From Planctomycetota bacterium (GTDB lineage Bacteria > Planctomycetota > Planctomycetia > Pirellulales > UBA7805), in the NCBI GenBank assembly GCA_003389215.1, contig QQVP01000024.1, positions 124,001 through 188,000 of the forward strand: 64,000 nt of DNA. Direction: 5' to 3'. This document shows, one piece after another, positions 1-8,282 of this stretch (positions within the stretch are counted from its first letter, which is position 1; each line of letters begins with the position of its first letter). The position numbers and the translations under genes were made by a program. The notes beneath the pieces were generated by a model, which did not search any database, was not told the origin of the DNA, and saw only the letters and a program-made list of their open reading frames with translations.

Positions 1-541
1 GGGCCTGTTGTGGTCGCGTTCCACGTGAACGCGCCGAAGGCTGTCGACCGCGATTCGGCGGGGCCTGACGAGTCACGCGAGACCGCGAACGTGCGGCGGG
101 CGGCGACGGACGACGCGGCGGCGGCGCCGCGCGGCGGACCTGTTGCGATCGCGTTCCACGTGAACGCGCCGTCGAAGGCTGTCGGCTGCGATTCGGCGGG
201 GCCTGGCGGGTTGCGCGGGACGGCGAGCGCGCACGATTCGACGAACTCGCCCGCGGCGGACGTGACGACCGACTCGGGGCCGTCGCCCGCTGCGGGCGCT
301 GAGGCCGTGAGCGCGACCGCGCGGCGGATCGCGAGGAAGACCCGCGCGATCGGGATTGGACCTGCGACCTGGCTGGCCGCGAGCGCGAGGCGGATGGCCT
401 TGCCCCCGACCTTGCCGAGGCGGATGAGCGGCCACCTGAGCGACCGCCGCGAGGCGGCTTGGCGTCCGCAGTCTCGAGGACCAGCAGGGTGATTAGGGAC
501 ACGGCGACGAGCGATGTTGCTTTTGTCGTACAGATGCGCAT
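1..541 (-). CDS. Secreted Arg/Ser/Pro-rich repetitive protein, N-terminal part (runs off the left edge)
   Basis: An open frame starts at an ATG at 541 and stays open to the window edge, about 180 codons. The first 27 residues form a clear signal peptide: basic start (MRICTTK), hydrophobic core (LVAVSLITLLVL) and an Ala-x-Ala type cleavage region ending in TADA. The mature part is almost only Arg, Ser, Pro, Ala, Gly and Gln with many SR/RS pairs, and contains two copies of a segment around RQAPPNR. A GAAAGAG-like ribosome site lies just upstream. The export signal is seen directly. A role in wall, DNA or polyanion binding would only be a guess from the strong positive charge. No family recognised; the 3' end is missing. 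Confidence 0.62.
   Translation of the reverse strand, partial: MRICTTKATSLVAVSLITLLVLETADAKPPRGGRSGGRSSASARSGARPSASRSRPARSQVQSRSRGSSSRSAARSRSRPQRPQRATAPSRSSRPPRASSSNRARSPSRATRQAPPNRSRQPSTARSRGTRSQQVRRAAPPPRRPSPPAARSRSRVTRQAPPNRGRQPSARSRGTRPQQA
2..206. repeat. Direct repeat of about 66-71 bp inside the SR-rich gene
   Basis: Positions 2-67 and 136-206 are near-identical; the second copy carries an extra in-frame TCG. Both copies sit in the same reading frame of the SR-rich gene, so the duplication lengthens the protein without a frame break. Unequal recombination or slippage is the likely origin. Confidence 0.75.
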
Positions 542-550
542 GACTGGCTC

Positions 551-587
551 TTTCCAACGAAAACGGGTTTCGATTTTTCGTTGGAAA
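551..587 (-). promoter_or_regulatory. Perfect 13-bp inverted repeat in the leader of the SR-rich gene
   Basis: Arms 551-563 (TTTCCAACGAAAA) and 575-587 are exact reverse complements with an 11-base loop. On the minus strand the 3' arm ends about 9 bases before the ATG at 541 and includes the GGAAAG that would serve as ribosome site. The hairpin could therefore mask translation start, or the DNA palindrome could be an operator. Which of these applies is inference. Confidence 0.55.
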
Positions 588-742
588 ATGGGCTGCGAAT
601 TGCGTTCCTCGCCGCCCCGCAAGCATAGGCGTAATCCGATGCATAGACAGAACTTATGTCTTGCAGTCAAGTTACGGAGTGACGTTTGCCCCGCTGTGCG
701 TTCCCCACTCGCTGGTCGCCGCTGGCAAACGCGCTATCAATC

Positions 743-770
743 TGACGACAGTGTTGTCAATTCGATGACA
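743..770 (+). promoter_or_regulatory. Possible operator: overlapping TGACA palindromes upstream of the SDR gene
   Basis: An imperfect palindrome at 743-759 (arms TGACGACA and TGTTGTCA around a central G) overlaps a second inverted repeat, TGTCA-N6-TGACA, at 755-770. They lie 120-150 bases before the SDR gene and look like clustered half-sites for a dimeric repressor. Otherwise 588-889 shows no gene that I can support. Confidence 0.3.
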
Positions 771-889
771 CTCTGCGACGAACAGGTCCCAATCGGCCCG
801 GTGCCGAATCGCTGGCCGCTGGGCTACGATCGACGTCTCAGACGGACAGGCGACCAAGGCGACAGCAACGAGCAAGGCAACCACAGGCA

Positions 890-1579
890 ATGAGTCCAGA
901 TAACCCGCGTCGAATTGTCGTCACCGGAGCAACCCGTGGCTTGGGGCGCGCTTTGGTTGACGCATTTGGCGCGGCGGGCCACACCGTAGTTGGCTGCGGC
1001 CGCGATGCGACCGCCATCGCGGAATTGCGCGAGCTCTGGCCGACGCCCCACCAGTTTCACGTCGTCGACGTGACGCGTGACGACGACGTCTCCGCGTGGG
1101 CAAGTGAGGTCCTCGCCGCGCATGCTCCGCCCGACCTGCTGATCAACAATGCGGGCGTGATCAACCGCAATGCCCCCCTCTGGGAACTCGAGGCCGACGA
1201 AATCGACCTGGTTGTCGACGTGAATGTGAAAGGGGTCGTCAACGTGCTGCGGCACTTCCTGCCATCGATGGCCGGTCGTCAGCGCGGGATCGTGGCCAAC
1301 ATGAGCAGCGGCTGGGGACGTAGCGTTTCGCCCGAGGTGGCCATTTATTGCGCAACCAAATGGGCCATCGAAGGTCTCACACAAGCGCTCGCCGAAGAGC
1401 TTCCGTCCGGCATGGCGGCGGTGGCCGTGAATCCCGGTGTGATCAACACCAATATGCTGCGTACCTGCTGGGCCGAGTCCGCCGAGCACTATCCAGACCC
1501 TGCGCAGTGGGTATTGCGGGCCGCCCCTTTTCTGCTGCGTCTGAGTGCCGCTGACAACGGCCAATCGGTGAGCGTTTGA
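890..1579 (+). CDS. Short-chain dehydrogenase/reductase (classical SDR)
   Basis: A 229-residue protein with the SDR signatures in order: nucleotide-binding TGATRGLG (residues 12-19), NNAG (86-89), the catalytic Ser region NMSSGWG (about 138-144) and YCATK (Tyr153, Lys157), followed by the PGVINT loop. It is an NAD(P)-dependent oxidoreductase of the Rossmann fold, probably soluble. The substrate cannot be read from sequence. It is somewhat short at the C-terminus for the family. The possible operator at 743-770 is its nearest regulatory candidate. Confidence 0.9.
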   Translation: MSPDNPRRIVVTGATRGLGRALVDAFGAAGHTVVGCGRDATAIAELRELWPTPHQFHVVDVTRDDDVSAWASEVLAAHAPPDLLINNAGVINRNAPLWELEADEIDLVVDVNVKGVVNVLRHFLPSMAGRQRGIVANMSSGWGRSVSPEVAIYCATKWAIEGLTQALAEELPSGMAAVAVNPGVINTNMLRTCWAESAEHYPDPAQWVLRAAPFLLRLSAADNGQSVSV

Positions 1580-1721
1580 CCTTCCCCGAGGCGCGAAACG
1601 TCGGATTGTACCGCCTGGACCGATTTTCGTGGCTCGTCTGGGGCCCGCGAGTTTGCCGCCAGAGCGGAAAAAACCTAGAGTTGGGCGGAGAGAGCGGAGA
1701 GTTAGGGGCACGGAAGCGCCG

Positions 1722-1749
1722 TGGGCACCTGGCGGCCCGTTCATAGACT
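1722..1749 (+). promoter_or_regulatory. Candidate sigma70-type promoter of the Flp pilin gene
   Basis: TGGGCA at 1722-1727 and TAGACT at 1744-1749 are separated by 16 bases, giving a start near 1756 and a leader of about 42 bases before the pilin ATG. The region 1580-1797 holds no other gene that I can support. Confidence 0.35.
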
Positions 1750-1797
1750 TATGGCCCGTCACGGGTCTCCGCACTGCGTGAAGTCGAAACAACTCTG

Positions 1798-2013
1798 ATG
1801 AAGATGCTGGCAACAAACATTCGAGGCCGCAGCACCTGGACGCGGGTGAAGCGATTCTTGCGGGACGACTCCGGCCCCACGGCCGTTGAGTACGCAGTCG
1901 TTCTGGCCTTGATCGTCGGCGTCGTGATCGGCTCGGTGACGTTGATGGCCAACGCAACGGCGACGAGCTTCGACAACTCGGCGAACTCGATCTCGAGCGC
2001 CTTCGGTTCGTAG
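1798..2013 (+). CDS. Flp-family type IVb pilin
   Basis: A 71-residue protein: a basic leader, then DSGPTAVEYAVVLALIVGVVIGSV, which is the Flp pilin core. Family members are cut by a prepilin peptidase after Gly, with Glu at +5 of the mature protein; here the G-PTAVE arrangement fits, with Glu30. A single membrane segment follows, then a short polar tail (SFDNSANSISSAFGS). Such pilins polymerise into Tad/Flp pili. No Tad assembly genes (ATPase, TadB/C, CpaB) are in the window; the only secretin is 48 kb away. The ATG at 1798 or the one at 1804 could start it. Confidence 0.88.
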   Translation: MKMLATNIRGRSTWTRVKRFLRDDSGPTAVEYAVVLALIVGVVIGSVTLMANATATSFDNSANSISSAFGS

Positions 2014-2106
2014 TTGGCCTGGCGGACTGGTGTGGCACGGCCCAGCCGCGAAGCCCGTGAAGCCGCCGCGCGATAGGCGGCATCAGCCTCAGTCGCCAGC
2101 GCCCCG

Positions 2107-2134
2107 TTGGTAGGTGTTCTCGACGTGGTAGAAT
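2107..2134 (+). promoter_or_regulatory. Candidate promoter of fabZ-fabI
   Basis: TTGGTA at 2107-2112 and TAGAAT at 2129-2134 with a 16-base spacer lie about 70 bases before the FabZ-like start. The spacing is good and both hexamers are close to sigma70 consensus; untested. Confidence 0.4.
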
Positions 2135-2203
2135 GCGCGATCCGCGGTCGCACGATTGGCCGCGCCCGTCGGATCGCCCCCTGCCCGTTTGCTCGAGAAC
2201 ACG

Positions 2204-2647
2204 ATGTCCACCACGTCTTCGCTGGCGGAAATTCACGCCGCCATTCCTCACCGTTCGCCCTTTCTGCTGGTCGACGAAATCGTCGAACAGGATGACGAAC
2301 ACATCGTCTGCCGAAAGACCTTTTCCGGCGACGAGTTTTGGTACCAGGGCCACTATCCCCAGTTTCCGCTCACGCCGGGCGTCTTGCTCTGCGAGGCCGG
2401 CATGCAAACCGGCGCGATTCTGCTCAGCCGGTTTACGGACCCCGACGCGGGCGTGCCGGTGGCGACGCGGCTGAGCGACGTCCGCTTCAAGAATCCCGTC
2501 TTGCCGGGCGACACCATCGAAATCGCCGTCGATCTAACGGAACGGCTCGCGGACACCTTTTTCCTGGCGGCGAAGGTGAGCGCCAAAGGCAAGGTGGCGG
2601 CCCGCTTTTCCTTCGCATGTACCGTGGCAGCCCTCGAAAGCCGATAA
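2204..2647 (+). CDS. fabZ: FabZ-like 3-hydroxyacyl-ACP dehydratase (hotdog fold)
   Basis: A 147-residue hotdog-fold protein. The start of the FabZ fold, [13 protein letters not shown], contains the conserved PHRxPFLLVD segment, and [20 protein letters not shown] matches the GHFPxxPxxPGVLxxEAMAQ helix carrying the catalytic acidic residue (Glu in EAGMQ). FabZ removes water from 3-hydroxyacyl-ACP in type II fatty acid synthesis in the cytoplasm. The ATG at 2204 is preferred over an upstream in-frame ATG at 2156 because homology begins right after it. The stop lies 4 bases before fabI, so the two are almost certainly co-transcribed. Confidence 0.85.
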   Translation: MSTTSSLAEIHAAIPHRSPFLLVDEIVEQDDEHIVCRKTFSGDEFWYQGHYPQFPLTPGVLLCEAGMQTGAILLSRFTDPDAGVPVATRLSDVRFKNPVLPGDTIEIAVDLTERLADTFFLAAKVSAKGKVAARFSFACTVAALESR

Positions 2648-2651
2648 CGCG

Positions 2652-3473
2652 ATGGCGAGCGCGATGGCTATGGACTTCCTGCAACTAGCCGACAAGAAGA
2701 TTGCGGTGTTCGGCTTCGCCAACCGCAAGAGCGTGGCCTGGCACATTGCCGCCGTGCTGCGAGACGTCGGAGCCGAGGTAATCTTCGTCGTTCGCTCACC
2801 CCAACGACGCGAGCAACTCCTGCGGCTCTTGCCCGAGGCCGCGGTTCTCGTTTGCGACGTCGAAGATGAGTCACAAGTTGCGGCGCTGGGCGAGAGTCTG
2901 GCCAGCCACGGACCACTGCATGGCGTCGTCCACTCGATCGCCTTCGCTGAGTACGAAGACGGCGTCAAACCCTTCCACGAGACGAAGAAGCGTGAGTTTC
3001 TGCGGGCGGTCGATATTTCCTGCTATTCGCTGATTGCGATCGCCAACGCGCTGAAGGAACAGCTCGCCGAGGATGCGTCGGTGGTGACCATCTCCATCTC
3101 GACGACGAAGATGGCGAGCGAGAACTACGGCTACATGGCCCCGGTCAAAGCGGCACTCGACTCGACGATCTGCTTTCTCGCCAAGTCGTTCAGCCGCTTT
3201 TCGAAGGTCCGCTTCAACGCGGTCGCCCCCGGGCTGCTCAAGACATCCGCCTCCGCCGGAATCCCGGGCTACGTCGACTCATACCTCTACGCCGAGAAGG
3301 TGATTCCCCGCGGCGAGGCGGTGCGGACCGAAGAGGCGGCCCACACGGCGGCGTTCCTGCTCAGTCCCCGCAGCAGCGGCATCAACGCCCAGCAGATCGT
3401 CGTCGACGCCGGAATGGCCGTGAACTACTTCGATCGCGAGTTGATCGAGCAGGTGATGCGTCCGCAGCAATAG
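2652..3473 (+). CDS. fabI: Enoyl-ACP reductase (FabI type)
   Basis: 273 residues. The atypical SDR glycine motif is [17 protein letters not shown] (residues 20-36), as in FabI (GxANxxSIAxxIA), and the catalytic pair sits in [12 protein letters not shown] with Tyr159 and Lys166, six residues apart as FabI requires. The C-terminal [15 protein letters not shown] segment is the FabI NAD-binding tail. It reduces trans-2-enoyl-ACP in the last step of fatty acid elongation. It follows fabZ closely. In-frame ATGs at 2664 and 2670 are alternative starts. Confidence 0.88.
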   Translation: MASAMAMDFLQLADKKIAVFGFANRKSVAWHIAAVLRDVGAEVIFVVRSPQRREQLLRLLPEAAVLVCDVEDESQVAALGESLASHGPLHGVVHSIAFAEYEDGVKPFHETKKREFLRAVDISCYSLIAIANALKEQLAEDASVVTISISTTKMASENYGYMAPVKAALDSTICFLAKSFSRFSKVRFNAVAPGLLKTSASAGIPGYVDSYLYAEKVIPRGEAVRTEEAAHTAAFLLSPRSSGINAQQIVVDAGMAVNYFDRELIEQVMRPQQ

Positions 3474-3507
3474 CCCGCCAAGACGCGAGAGATAAACGAG
3501 ATGCGCT

Positions 3508-4626
3508 CTAGGAGCCAACCAGCCCGTCGACCCGCTGCGGCGACGTCCCGCTGGTTTCCGTACTGGCGCGGCAGAGGCTCTTCTGCCAGTCGACGGCCAC
3601 CATCACACTGTTGATGCCCGAACCGATGCCGAGCAGCGCCACCTGCTCGCCCGCCGTCAGATGCCCCTGCTCGATGCCGATCGCCATCGAAATCGGCAAC
3701 GCAACGGAGCCGGTATTGCCGAGCAACTCGACAGTCGAAAAGTCCCGCGCTTCGTCGATGCCGAGCGCGCCGAGCATCGCTCGTCGATGGGCCACGCCCA
3801 CCTGGTGTGTGAAGACCTTGGCGACGTCCGCGGTCTGCCAGCCAAGCTCCGCGAGGAATTGCGCGTAGGTCGCCGCACCGGTGGCAATCCCCTCGTGCAT
3901 CAATTGTTCGGAGTCTGTCTGCATTAGGGGCTGCATCTGGGCTCCCGCCTCGTCGGCACCGCTATGACAAAGCCCGTGAAACCGCGTCTCGGCCCGGCAC
4001 GCGCCGCCCAGCACCCGGTTGTCGGTGCGGCTCAACTCGCGGTCGGTGAGCACGAATGCGCAGCTCGCCGAGCCAATGGTCAGCGACGCCACGGCCAACT
4101 TGATGCGTTCTCGGGTGAGCGACTCATCTTCGTTCAGCTCTCGTACGGTCGTCTCGACCAGCGGACGACAATTCTCGGTGCCGACCACCAGCCCGGCGCG
4201 AATCTGCCCGAGCTCGATCATATTTGCCACCAGCAGCAACCCATTGAGCAGCCCCAGGCAAGCGTTCGAGACGTCGAAGATCTGGCAGTCGGACGGCAGG
4301 CGGAGTTCATGATGAACGCGGCAGGCCGTGGCCGGCTCCAAATGATCGCGACAGACCGATCCATGGACGAGCGCGCCAATTTGCGCGCGCGGCACGCCGG
4401 TCGTCTCCAGGGCCTGCTCGGCACTGAGCACGCTCTGGGCGCTGCCGCGCGTATCGGGCGGCCAGAGACGCCGCTCGCGAATGCCGGTCATCAATTCCAA
4501 TCGCCCCGAGGGCAGGCGGAGCCGCTGGTAGACCGGTGCGAGCCACTGCTCAAGCTCACCGGAGGTCACAACCTGTTCCGGCAGCTGATAGCCGAAGCCT
4601 TCGAGGCAGACATTTTGATATCGCAT
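3508..4626 (-). CDS. 3-oxoacyl-ACP synthase III family protein (FabH/OleA-like thiolase fold)
   Basis: 372 residues from the ATG at 4626. The active-site Cys123 lies in DVSNACLGLLNG, the His in THQVGVAH and the Asn in GNTGSVALP: the Cys-His-Asn triad of KAS III enzymes that condense acyl groups. The family covers FabH (acetyl-CoA plus malonyl-ACP), OleA (head-to-head condensation of acyl-CoAs) and related synthases. The second half lacks the canonical FabH N-A-N-xx-I spacing (NTGSVALP instead), which leans towards the OleA side. It is convergent with fabI. The frame stays open upstream to 4902 but the extra residues are unlike the family. Confidence 0.75.
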   Translation of the reverse strand: MRYQNVCLEGFGYQLPEQVVTSGELEQWLAPVYQRLRLPSGRLELMTGIRERRLWPPDTRGSAQSVLSAEQALETTGVPRAQIGALVHGSVCRDHLEPATACRVHHELRLPSDCQIFDVSNACLGLLNGLLLVANMIELGQIRAGLVVGTENCRPLVETTVRELNEDESLTRERIKLAVASLTIGSASCAFVLTDRELSRTDNRVLGGACRAETRFHGLCHSGADEAGAQMQPLMQTDSEQLMHEGIATGAATYAQFLAELGWQTADVAKVFTHQVGVAHRRAMLGALGIDEARDFSTVELLGNTGSVALPISMAIGIEQGHLTAGEQVALLGIGSGINSVMVAVDWQKSLCRASTETSGTSPQRVDGLVGS

Positions 4627-4768
4627 AAGAGGAGCATAATGCGACTGACGCGCGTTGGTAAAGGCAGGTTGCCCCGCCGCGGACAATGCATCAGCGCAGC
4701 GCCATCCACAAGATGTTGTGCCAGCACCGCGCGGCAACCACAAAATTCGAATTTCTCTGCGAGGAGTC

Positions 4769-4796
4769 TTGCAAAGCGGAAAGCACTGCCTAGACT
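4769..4796 (+). promoter_or_regulatory. Candidate promoter in the 4627-5178 intergenic region
   Basis: TTGCAA at 4769-4774 and TAGACT at 4791-4796 are spaced by 16 bases on the plus strand, pointing at the amidotransferase-like gene some 380 bases on. I see no gene in 4627-5178; the strand opposite is the upstream region of the KAS III-like gene. Confidence 0.28.
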
Positions 4797-5178
4797 CATA
4801 CGTGACTTGCATTTCCTCTTCGACGCGCGAGCGACGCATGAAAGGAGGCTCGAGGCCGCGTGATACGGATATCGCTCTGGTGAGCATTTGTTGGTTCGTC
4901 ACGATCGCGCCCGCTTAAGCAGCGGTTGCGAAGTTCCGCTGCCGAAGCCAACTGCCCGGCCAGGATACGGCACTCGAAAGTAACGCTTGTTGTCGCAGCG
5001 GCGATCGGCTCACGTGGAACGTGATGCTCCGCCGACAGCGCGATGGCACACGCCTTCGGACGAGGCGGCCCTCTTCTGCCCCCGGGAAGCGCTCCAGCTC
5101 TAGCGCGGCCCCGTTCCCTTCAGTTCATGCGTTTCAACTTCATCGGGCGCGAGGATGCGTCCAAGGAGCGTGGAACTC

Positions 5179-5922
5179 ATGGAAAGCAAGCCGCTGATTG
5201 GTCTGACCGCAGACTATCGTTCGACAAAACCCGACTCTCCCGCCTTTAGCTACCTCGCGCGGGGCTACTACGACTCGCTTTTGTCGGCGGGAGCCCTGCC
5301 GGTCATCTTTCCGCCGGTCGTCGAGATGGACGACGCACATCGGTTGCTCGACCTGGTCGAAGGCATGGTCTTCGTCGGGGGGGCCGATCTCGATCCCAAT
5401 CGCGACGGCTTCATGCATCACCCTTCGGTGCGCACCCTCTCCGAGCGCCGCGAAACGTTCGATCGCATGCTGATGAATCTGGTGACCGAACGCCGCATGC
5501 CGGTGTTTGGCATCGGGGTCGGCATGCAACTGCTCAACGTCCAACAGGGCGGCAACCTGTTCCTGCACGTGCCCGAGGATCTGCCGAACGCGCTTCCGCA
5601 CAAGGACCCGATCGACGCCGCGCACCGACACGCGCTTTGCGTCGAACCGAATTCTCTGATGGACCGCGTTTACGGCGACGGCGAGGTCCGCGTCAACAGC
5701 ATGCACCACATGGCAATTGACGAAGTGGCTCCCGGTTTCCGCGTCACGGCCACCTCGCCCGACGGCGTCGTCGAGGCCATCGAGTACGAAGGAGAAGACT
5801 GGTTCGCCCTCGGGACCCAGTTCCACCCCGAAAGCGATTCGGCCTCGGCCCTCGATCAACGGATCTTCGAAGAATTTGTCGACGGCGTCGGTGTTCACGG
5901 CAAGGTGCGGCTGGTGGCGTAG
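5179..5922 (+). CDS. Class I glutamine-amidotransferase-like protein (peptidase C26/PuuD family) lacking the catalytic Cys
   Basis: 247 residues from an ATG at 5179 with AAGGAG at 5162-5167; an upstream in-frame ATG at 5155 lacks such a site. The fold landmarks are all there: N-terminal PLIGLTADYR, FVGGADLDP (oxyanion region, GGxDxxP in PuuD), MHHMAIDEVAPGF, and the His-Glu end GTQFHPESDS. The nucleophile elbow, normally GICRGxQ, reads GIGVGMQ, so Cys is replaced by Gly. It should not hydrolyse gamma-glutamyl amides by the known mechanism and may be a binding or regulatory protein. The neighbour at 6034 is a kinase homologue that has also lost a key motif. Confidence 0.82.
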   Translation: MESKPLIGLTADYRSTKPDSPAFSYLARGYYDSLLSAGALPVIFPPVVEMDDAHRLLDLVEGMVFVGGADLDPNRDGFMHHPSVRTLSERRETFDRMLMNLVTERRMPVFGIGVGMQLLNVQQGGNLFLHVPEDLPNALPHKDPIDAAHRHALCVEPNSLMDRVYGDGEVRVNSMHHMAIDEVAPGFRVTATSPDGVVEAIEYEGEDWFALGTQFHPESDSASALDQRIFEEFVDGVGVHGKVRLVA

Positions 5923-6033
5923 GCCGACCGCGTCGGGAGCCCAGGTTCGCCACAGGGTCGGGGTCACGAATCCACGACGCGCTCGATTCGTGTCCCTGAG
6001 CCCGGCGACAACACGACCGAGGACCTTCGCCCG

Positions 6034-7335
6034 ATGAGCGATCGACAGCCGCCACCGGTAATTTCACCGCAGGGGGGAGTCAGCCCCTTTGCGATGCGCG
6101 AAGAGGTACCAACTCGAACCCTGTTGGGTCTGCACGTGGCGAGCGACTGTCGCCGCCTCGAGGCGGCCCTGGTGCAGATCACCGGCCAGGGCAGCCAGGT
6201 CGAGGTTCGCATCGTCGACCAAGAGAGCAGTCCCTTGGGCGAGACGATTGCCGGGCGCTTCGCCCGACTGCGGGATAGCCATTTCGAATCGCCGGGCGAA
6301 ATGGCGCTGTTGGCGGCCGAACTGGCCGAGGTTCAGGCTAAGGTTGCCGGCGACCTGCTCGACCGATTGCTCGCCGGTCTGCCTCCGCCGCTGGCGATCG
6401 GGGTCACCGACCCTGGGCTCTGGCACCTGCGCCGCAATCACCCGCCGTGCTATGCGAGCCTGTGCGACGCAGCCCAGCTAGCCGCGCGAACCGGCATCAA
6501 CGTCATCGACGCCTTCGCAGCTGCCGACCTGGCGGCCGGGGGCATTGGTGGTCCCGTGGGAGCCCTGCCCCTCTGGTTGGTGTTGCGTGATGCATCGCGT
6601 CCCAGGATATTGCTCGACTTGGGACGCACCGTTCGACTCACGTACCTGCCCGCCGCCAACGCGCCCCGCGCGATCGGTTCGATTCTCGCGTTCGACGTCG
6701 GACCTGGCACCAGCTTGCTCGACTATCTGGCGCGTCGCTTCAGCGATGGCAAGATTGAGTTCGATCCGGGCGGTCGCCTGGCCGTGCAGGGCCGCAAGAT
6801 CGACAAGCTGATCGAGCATTGGCTCGATGCGCCCTACTTTCGTGAGCCGCTACCTCGCTGGAATCCCGTCGGAGTTCATCCTTACGAAGAGCTGGAAGAG
6901 TCGATTCGCATGGCAGCGGAGACGGGGTGGTCGGTCCGCGATCTCCTCTGTACGGCCAATCACTTGATCGTTCGCTGCATCGAGCGGGACATCGAGCGCT
7001 GGATTCCCGCTCACGAAGATGTCGCCGAAATTCTGCTCGTTGGGGGCGGCGCCCAGAACGGACTCCTGCTGGCAGAACTCGGTAAGTGCCTGCCGGGTGT
7101 CAAACTCGTGCCTGCGTCGAGCCAGGGATTCGACGAGATGTCGCTCGATGCGGCGGTGGCGGCCGTGCTGGCCGCCCTCTTCATCGAACGACGCACGGCC
7201 GGACTTCCCAACGTGACCGGAGCCACGTCGCCAAGCCTGCTGGGACGATGGACACCGGGAAGCACCGCGGCGATCGAAGGTCTCTTGCGCGCGATGGCGC
7301 CGGCGACCGCCGACGAGTTGCGGCGAGCCGTCTAA
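6034..7335 (+). CDS. Anhydro-N-acetylmuramic acid kinase-like protein (divergent AnmK)
   Basis: 433 residues. AnmK landmarks: FAAADLAAGGIGGPVGALP (the catalytic-Asp segment, F-x-x-A-D-V-A-A-G-G-Q-G-A-P in AnmK), ILLDLGRTVRLTYLP (NIGGIANLT in AnmK), FDVGPGTSLLD (FDTGPGNxLMD) and ILLVGGGAQN near the end. AnmK phosphorylates 1,6-anhydroMurNAc during murein recycling. The first ATP-phosphate loop, normally GxMSGTSxDG, is replaced by GLHVASDCRRLEA, and Asn in the third motif is changed, so activity is doubtful. It starts 110 bases after the amidotransferase-like gene, same strand. Confidence 0.72.
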   Translation: MSDRQPPPVISPQGGVSPFAMREEVPTRTLLGLHVASDCRRLEAALVQITGQGSQVEVRIVDQESSPLGETIAGRFARLRDSHFESPGEMALLAAELAEVQAKVAGDLLDRLLAGLPPPLAIGVTDPGLWHLRRNHPPCYASLCDAAQLAARTGINVIDAFAAADLAAGGIGGPVGALPLWLVLRDASRPRILLDLGRTVRLTYLPAANAPRAIGSILAFDVGPGTSLLDYLARRFSDGKIEFDPGGRLAVQGRKIDKLIEHWLDAPYFREPLPRWNPVGVHPYEELEESIRMAAETGWSVRDLLCTANHLIVRCIERDIERWIPAHEDVAEILLVGGGAQNGLLLAELGKCLPGVKLVPASSQGFDEMSLDAAVAAVLAALFIERRTAGLPNVTGATSPSLLGRWTPGSTAAIEGLLRAMAPATADELRRAV

Positions 7336-7352
7336 CGCCCGTCTTGAAAAGG

Positions 7353-7949
7353 TCACCGCGGCTGGCCGGCAACGGGCGTTCCCAGCACCTCGAGAAAGGC
7401 TCGCATCCATGCCGCGTGCGCGGGCCAGGCGGGCGCGGTTACCAGGTTGCCGTCGACGTGCGCCGAATCGAGTCCCGCGCTGGGCTCGATCCACTCCGCC
7501 GAGGCGGCTTGCAACTCGGGCCAGACGGCCGGATAAGCCGTGCAGGTACGACCAGCGAGCACTCCCGCGGCGGCCAACAGCTGCGGACCATGGCAAATTG
7601 CCGCAATCGGTTTGTCGCCCGCGGCAAAGTGGCGGACGATCTCGATCACCCGCGGATTCAGACGCAAGTACTCCGGTGCCCGGCCGCCCGGAATCACCAG
7701 GGCGTCGTAGTCTTCCGGGCGAACCTTGTCGAAGTCGGCATTGAGCGCGAAGTTGTGGCCACGTTTCTCGCTGTAGGTCTGCTCTCCTTCGAAGTCGTGA
7801 ATCGCCGTGGCCACTTTGTCGCCCGCAACCTTGTCGGGACAGACGACATCGACTTCGTGTCCTACCAGCTGCAACATTTGGAACGGCACCATCGCCTCAT
7901 AGTCTTCCACAAAGTCGCCCACGAGCATGAGAATCTTCTTGACGGTCAC
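7353..7949 (-). CDS. DJ-1/PfpI family protein
   Basis: About 198 residues from a GTG at 7949, in frame with a longer open reading to an ATG at 8108 whose extra residues look non-conserved. [15 protein letters not shown] begins the fold. The nucleophile elbow [15 protein letters not shown] has the reactive Cys and the neighbouring His, and [12 protein letters not shown] carries the conserved acidic-loop region. Family members act as glyoxalases/deglycases, chaperones or proteases; which applies is not visible. It ends 18 bases past the stop of the AnmK-like gene, convergent. No terminator seen between them. Confidence 0.85.
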   Translation of the reverse strand: MTVKKILMLVGDFVEDYEAMVPFQMLQLVGHEVDVVCPDKVAGDKVATAIHDFEGEQTYSEKRGHNFALNADFDKVRPEDYDALVIPGGRAPEYLRLNPRVIEIVRHFAAGDKPIAAICHGPQLLAAAGVLAGRTCTAYPAVWPELQAASAEWIEPSAGLDSAHVDGNLVTAPAWPAHAAWMRAFLEVLGTPVAGQPR

Positions 7950-8282
7950 GGTAGCGCGTCCTGACTGCAAAATCTGCTCTAGGTCCCGGTTGGAGTAGCC
8001 CCGATTTTGCTCGATGCCGTGCTTGGCCGCCATCGTGCCCAGGCGAGAAGTTCGCCGCCGGTCCGTCATTCCGACGCCCTTCCGCGCTGAGCGACCGTGA
8101 CCGGCCATGTTAATTTTTGCAAGCTAGTAAAACTGGCGAGATGCGGGTGAGTCTGCCGATAAGTAAAACCGCTCGATGGTAACGGGACACCAGGCGACCA
8201 CGGAAGACGTGCCTTAAGTCACTCCCCTGCCTTCGTTTAGGTTGCATGGCCGCAACTCGAACGAGGCCCCAGGCACTCCCCC

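Noticed and set aside
824..2407. 527-codon minus-strand frame across the SDR gene, pilin and fabZ start
   Set aside because: Crosses three genes and two candidate promoters; composition is that of an antisense frame.
4627..4902. N-terminal extension of the KAS III-like protein
   Set aside because: The 92 extra residues are Arg/Cys/Ser-rich, unlike the family, and homology starts right at the ATG at 4626.
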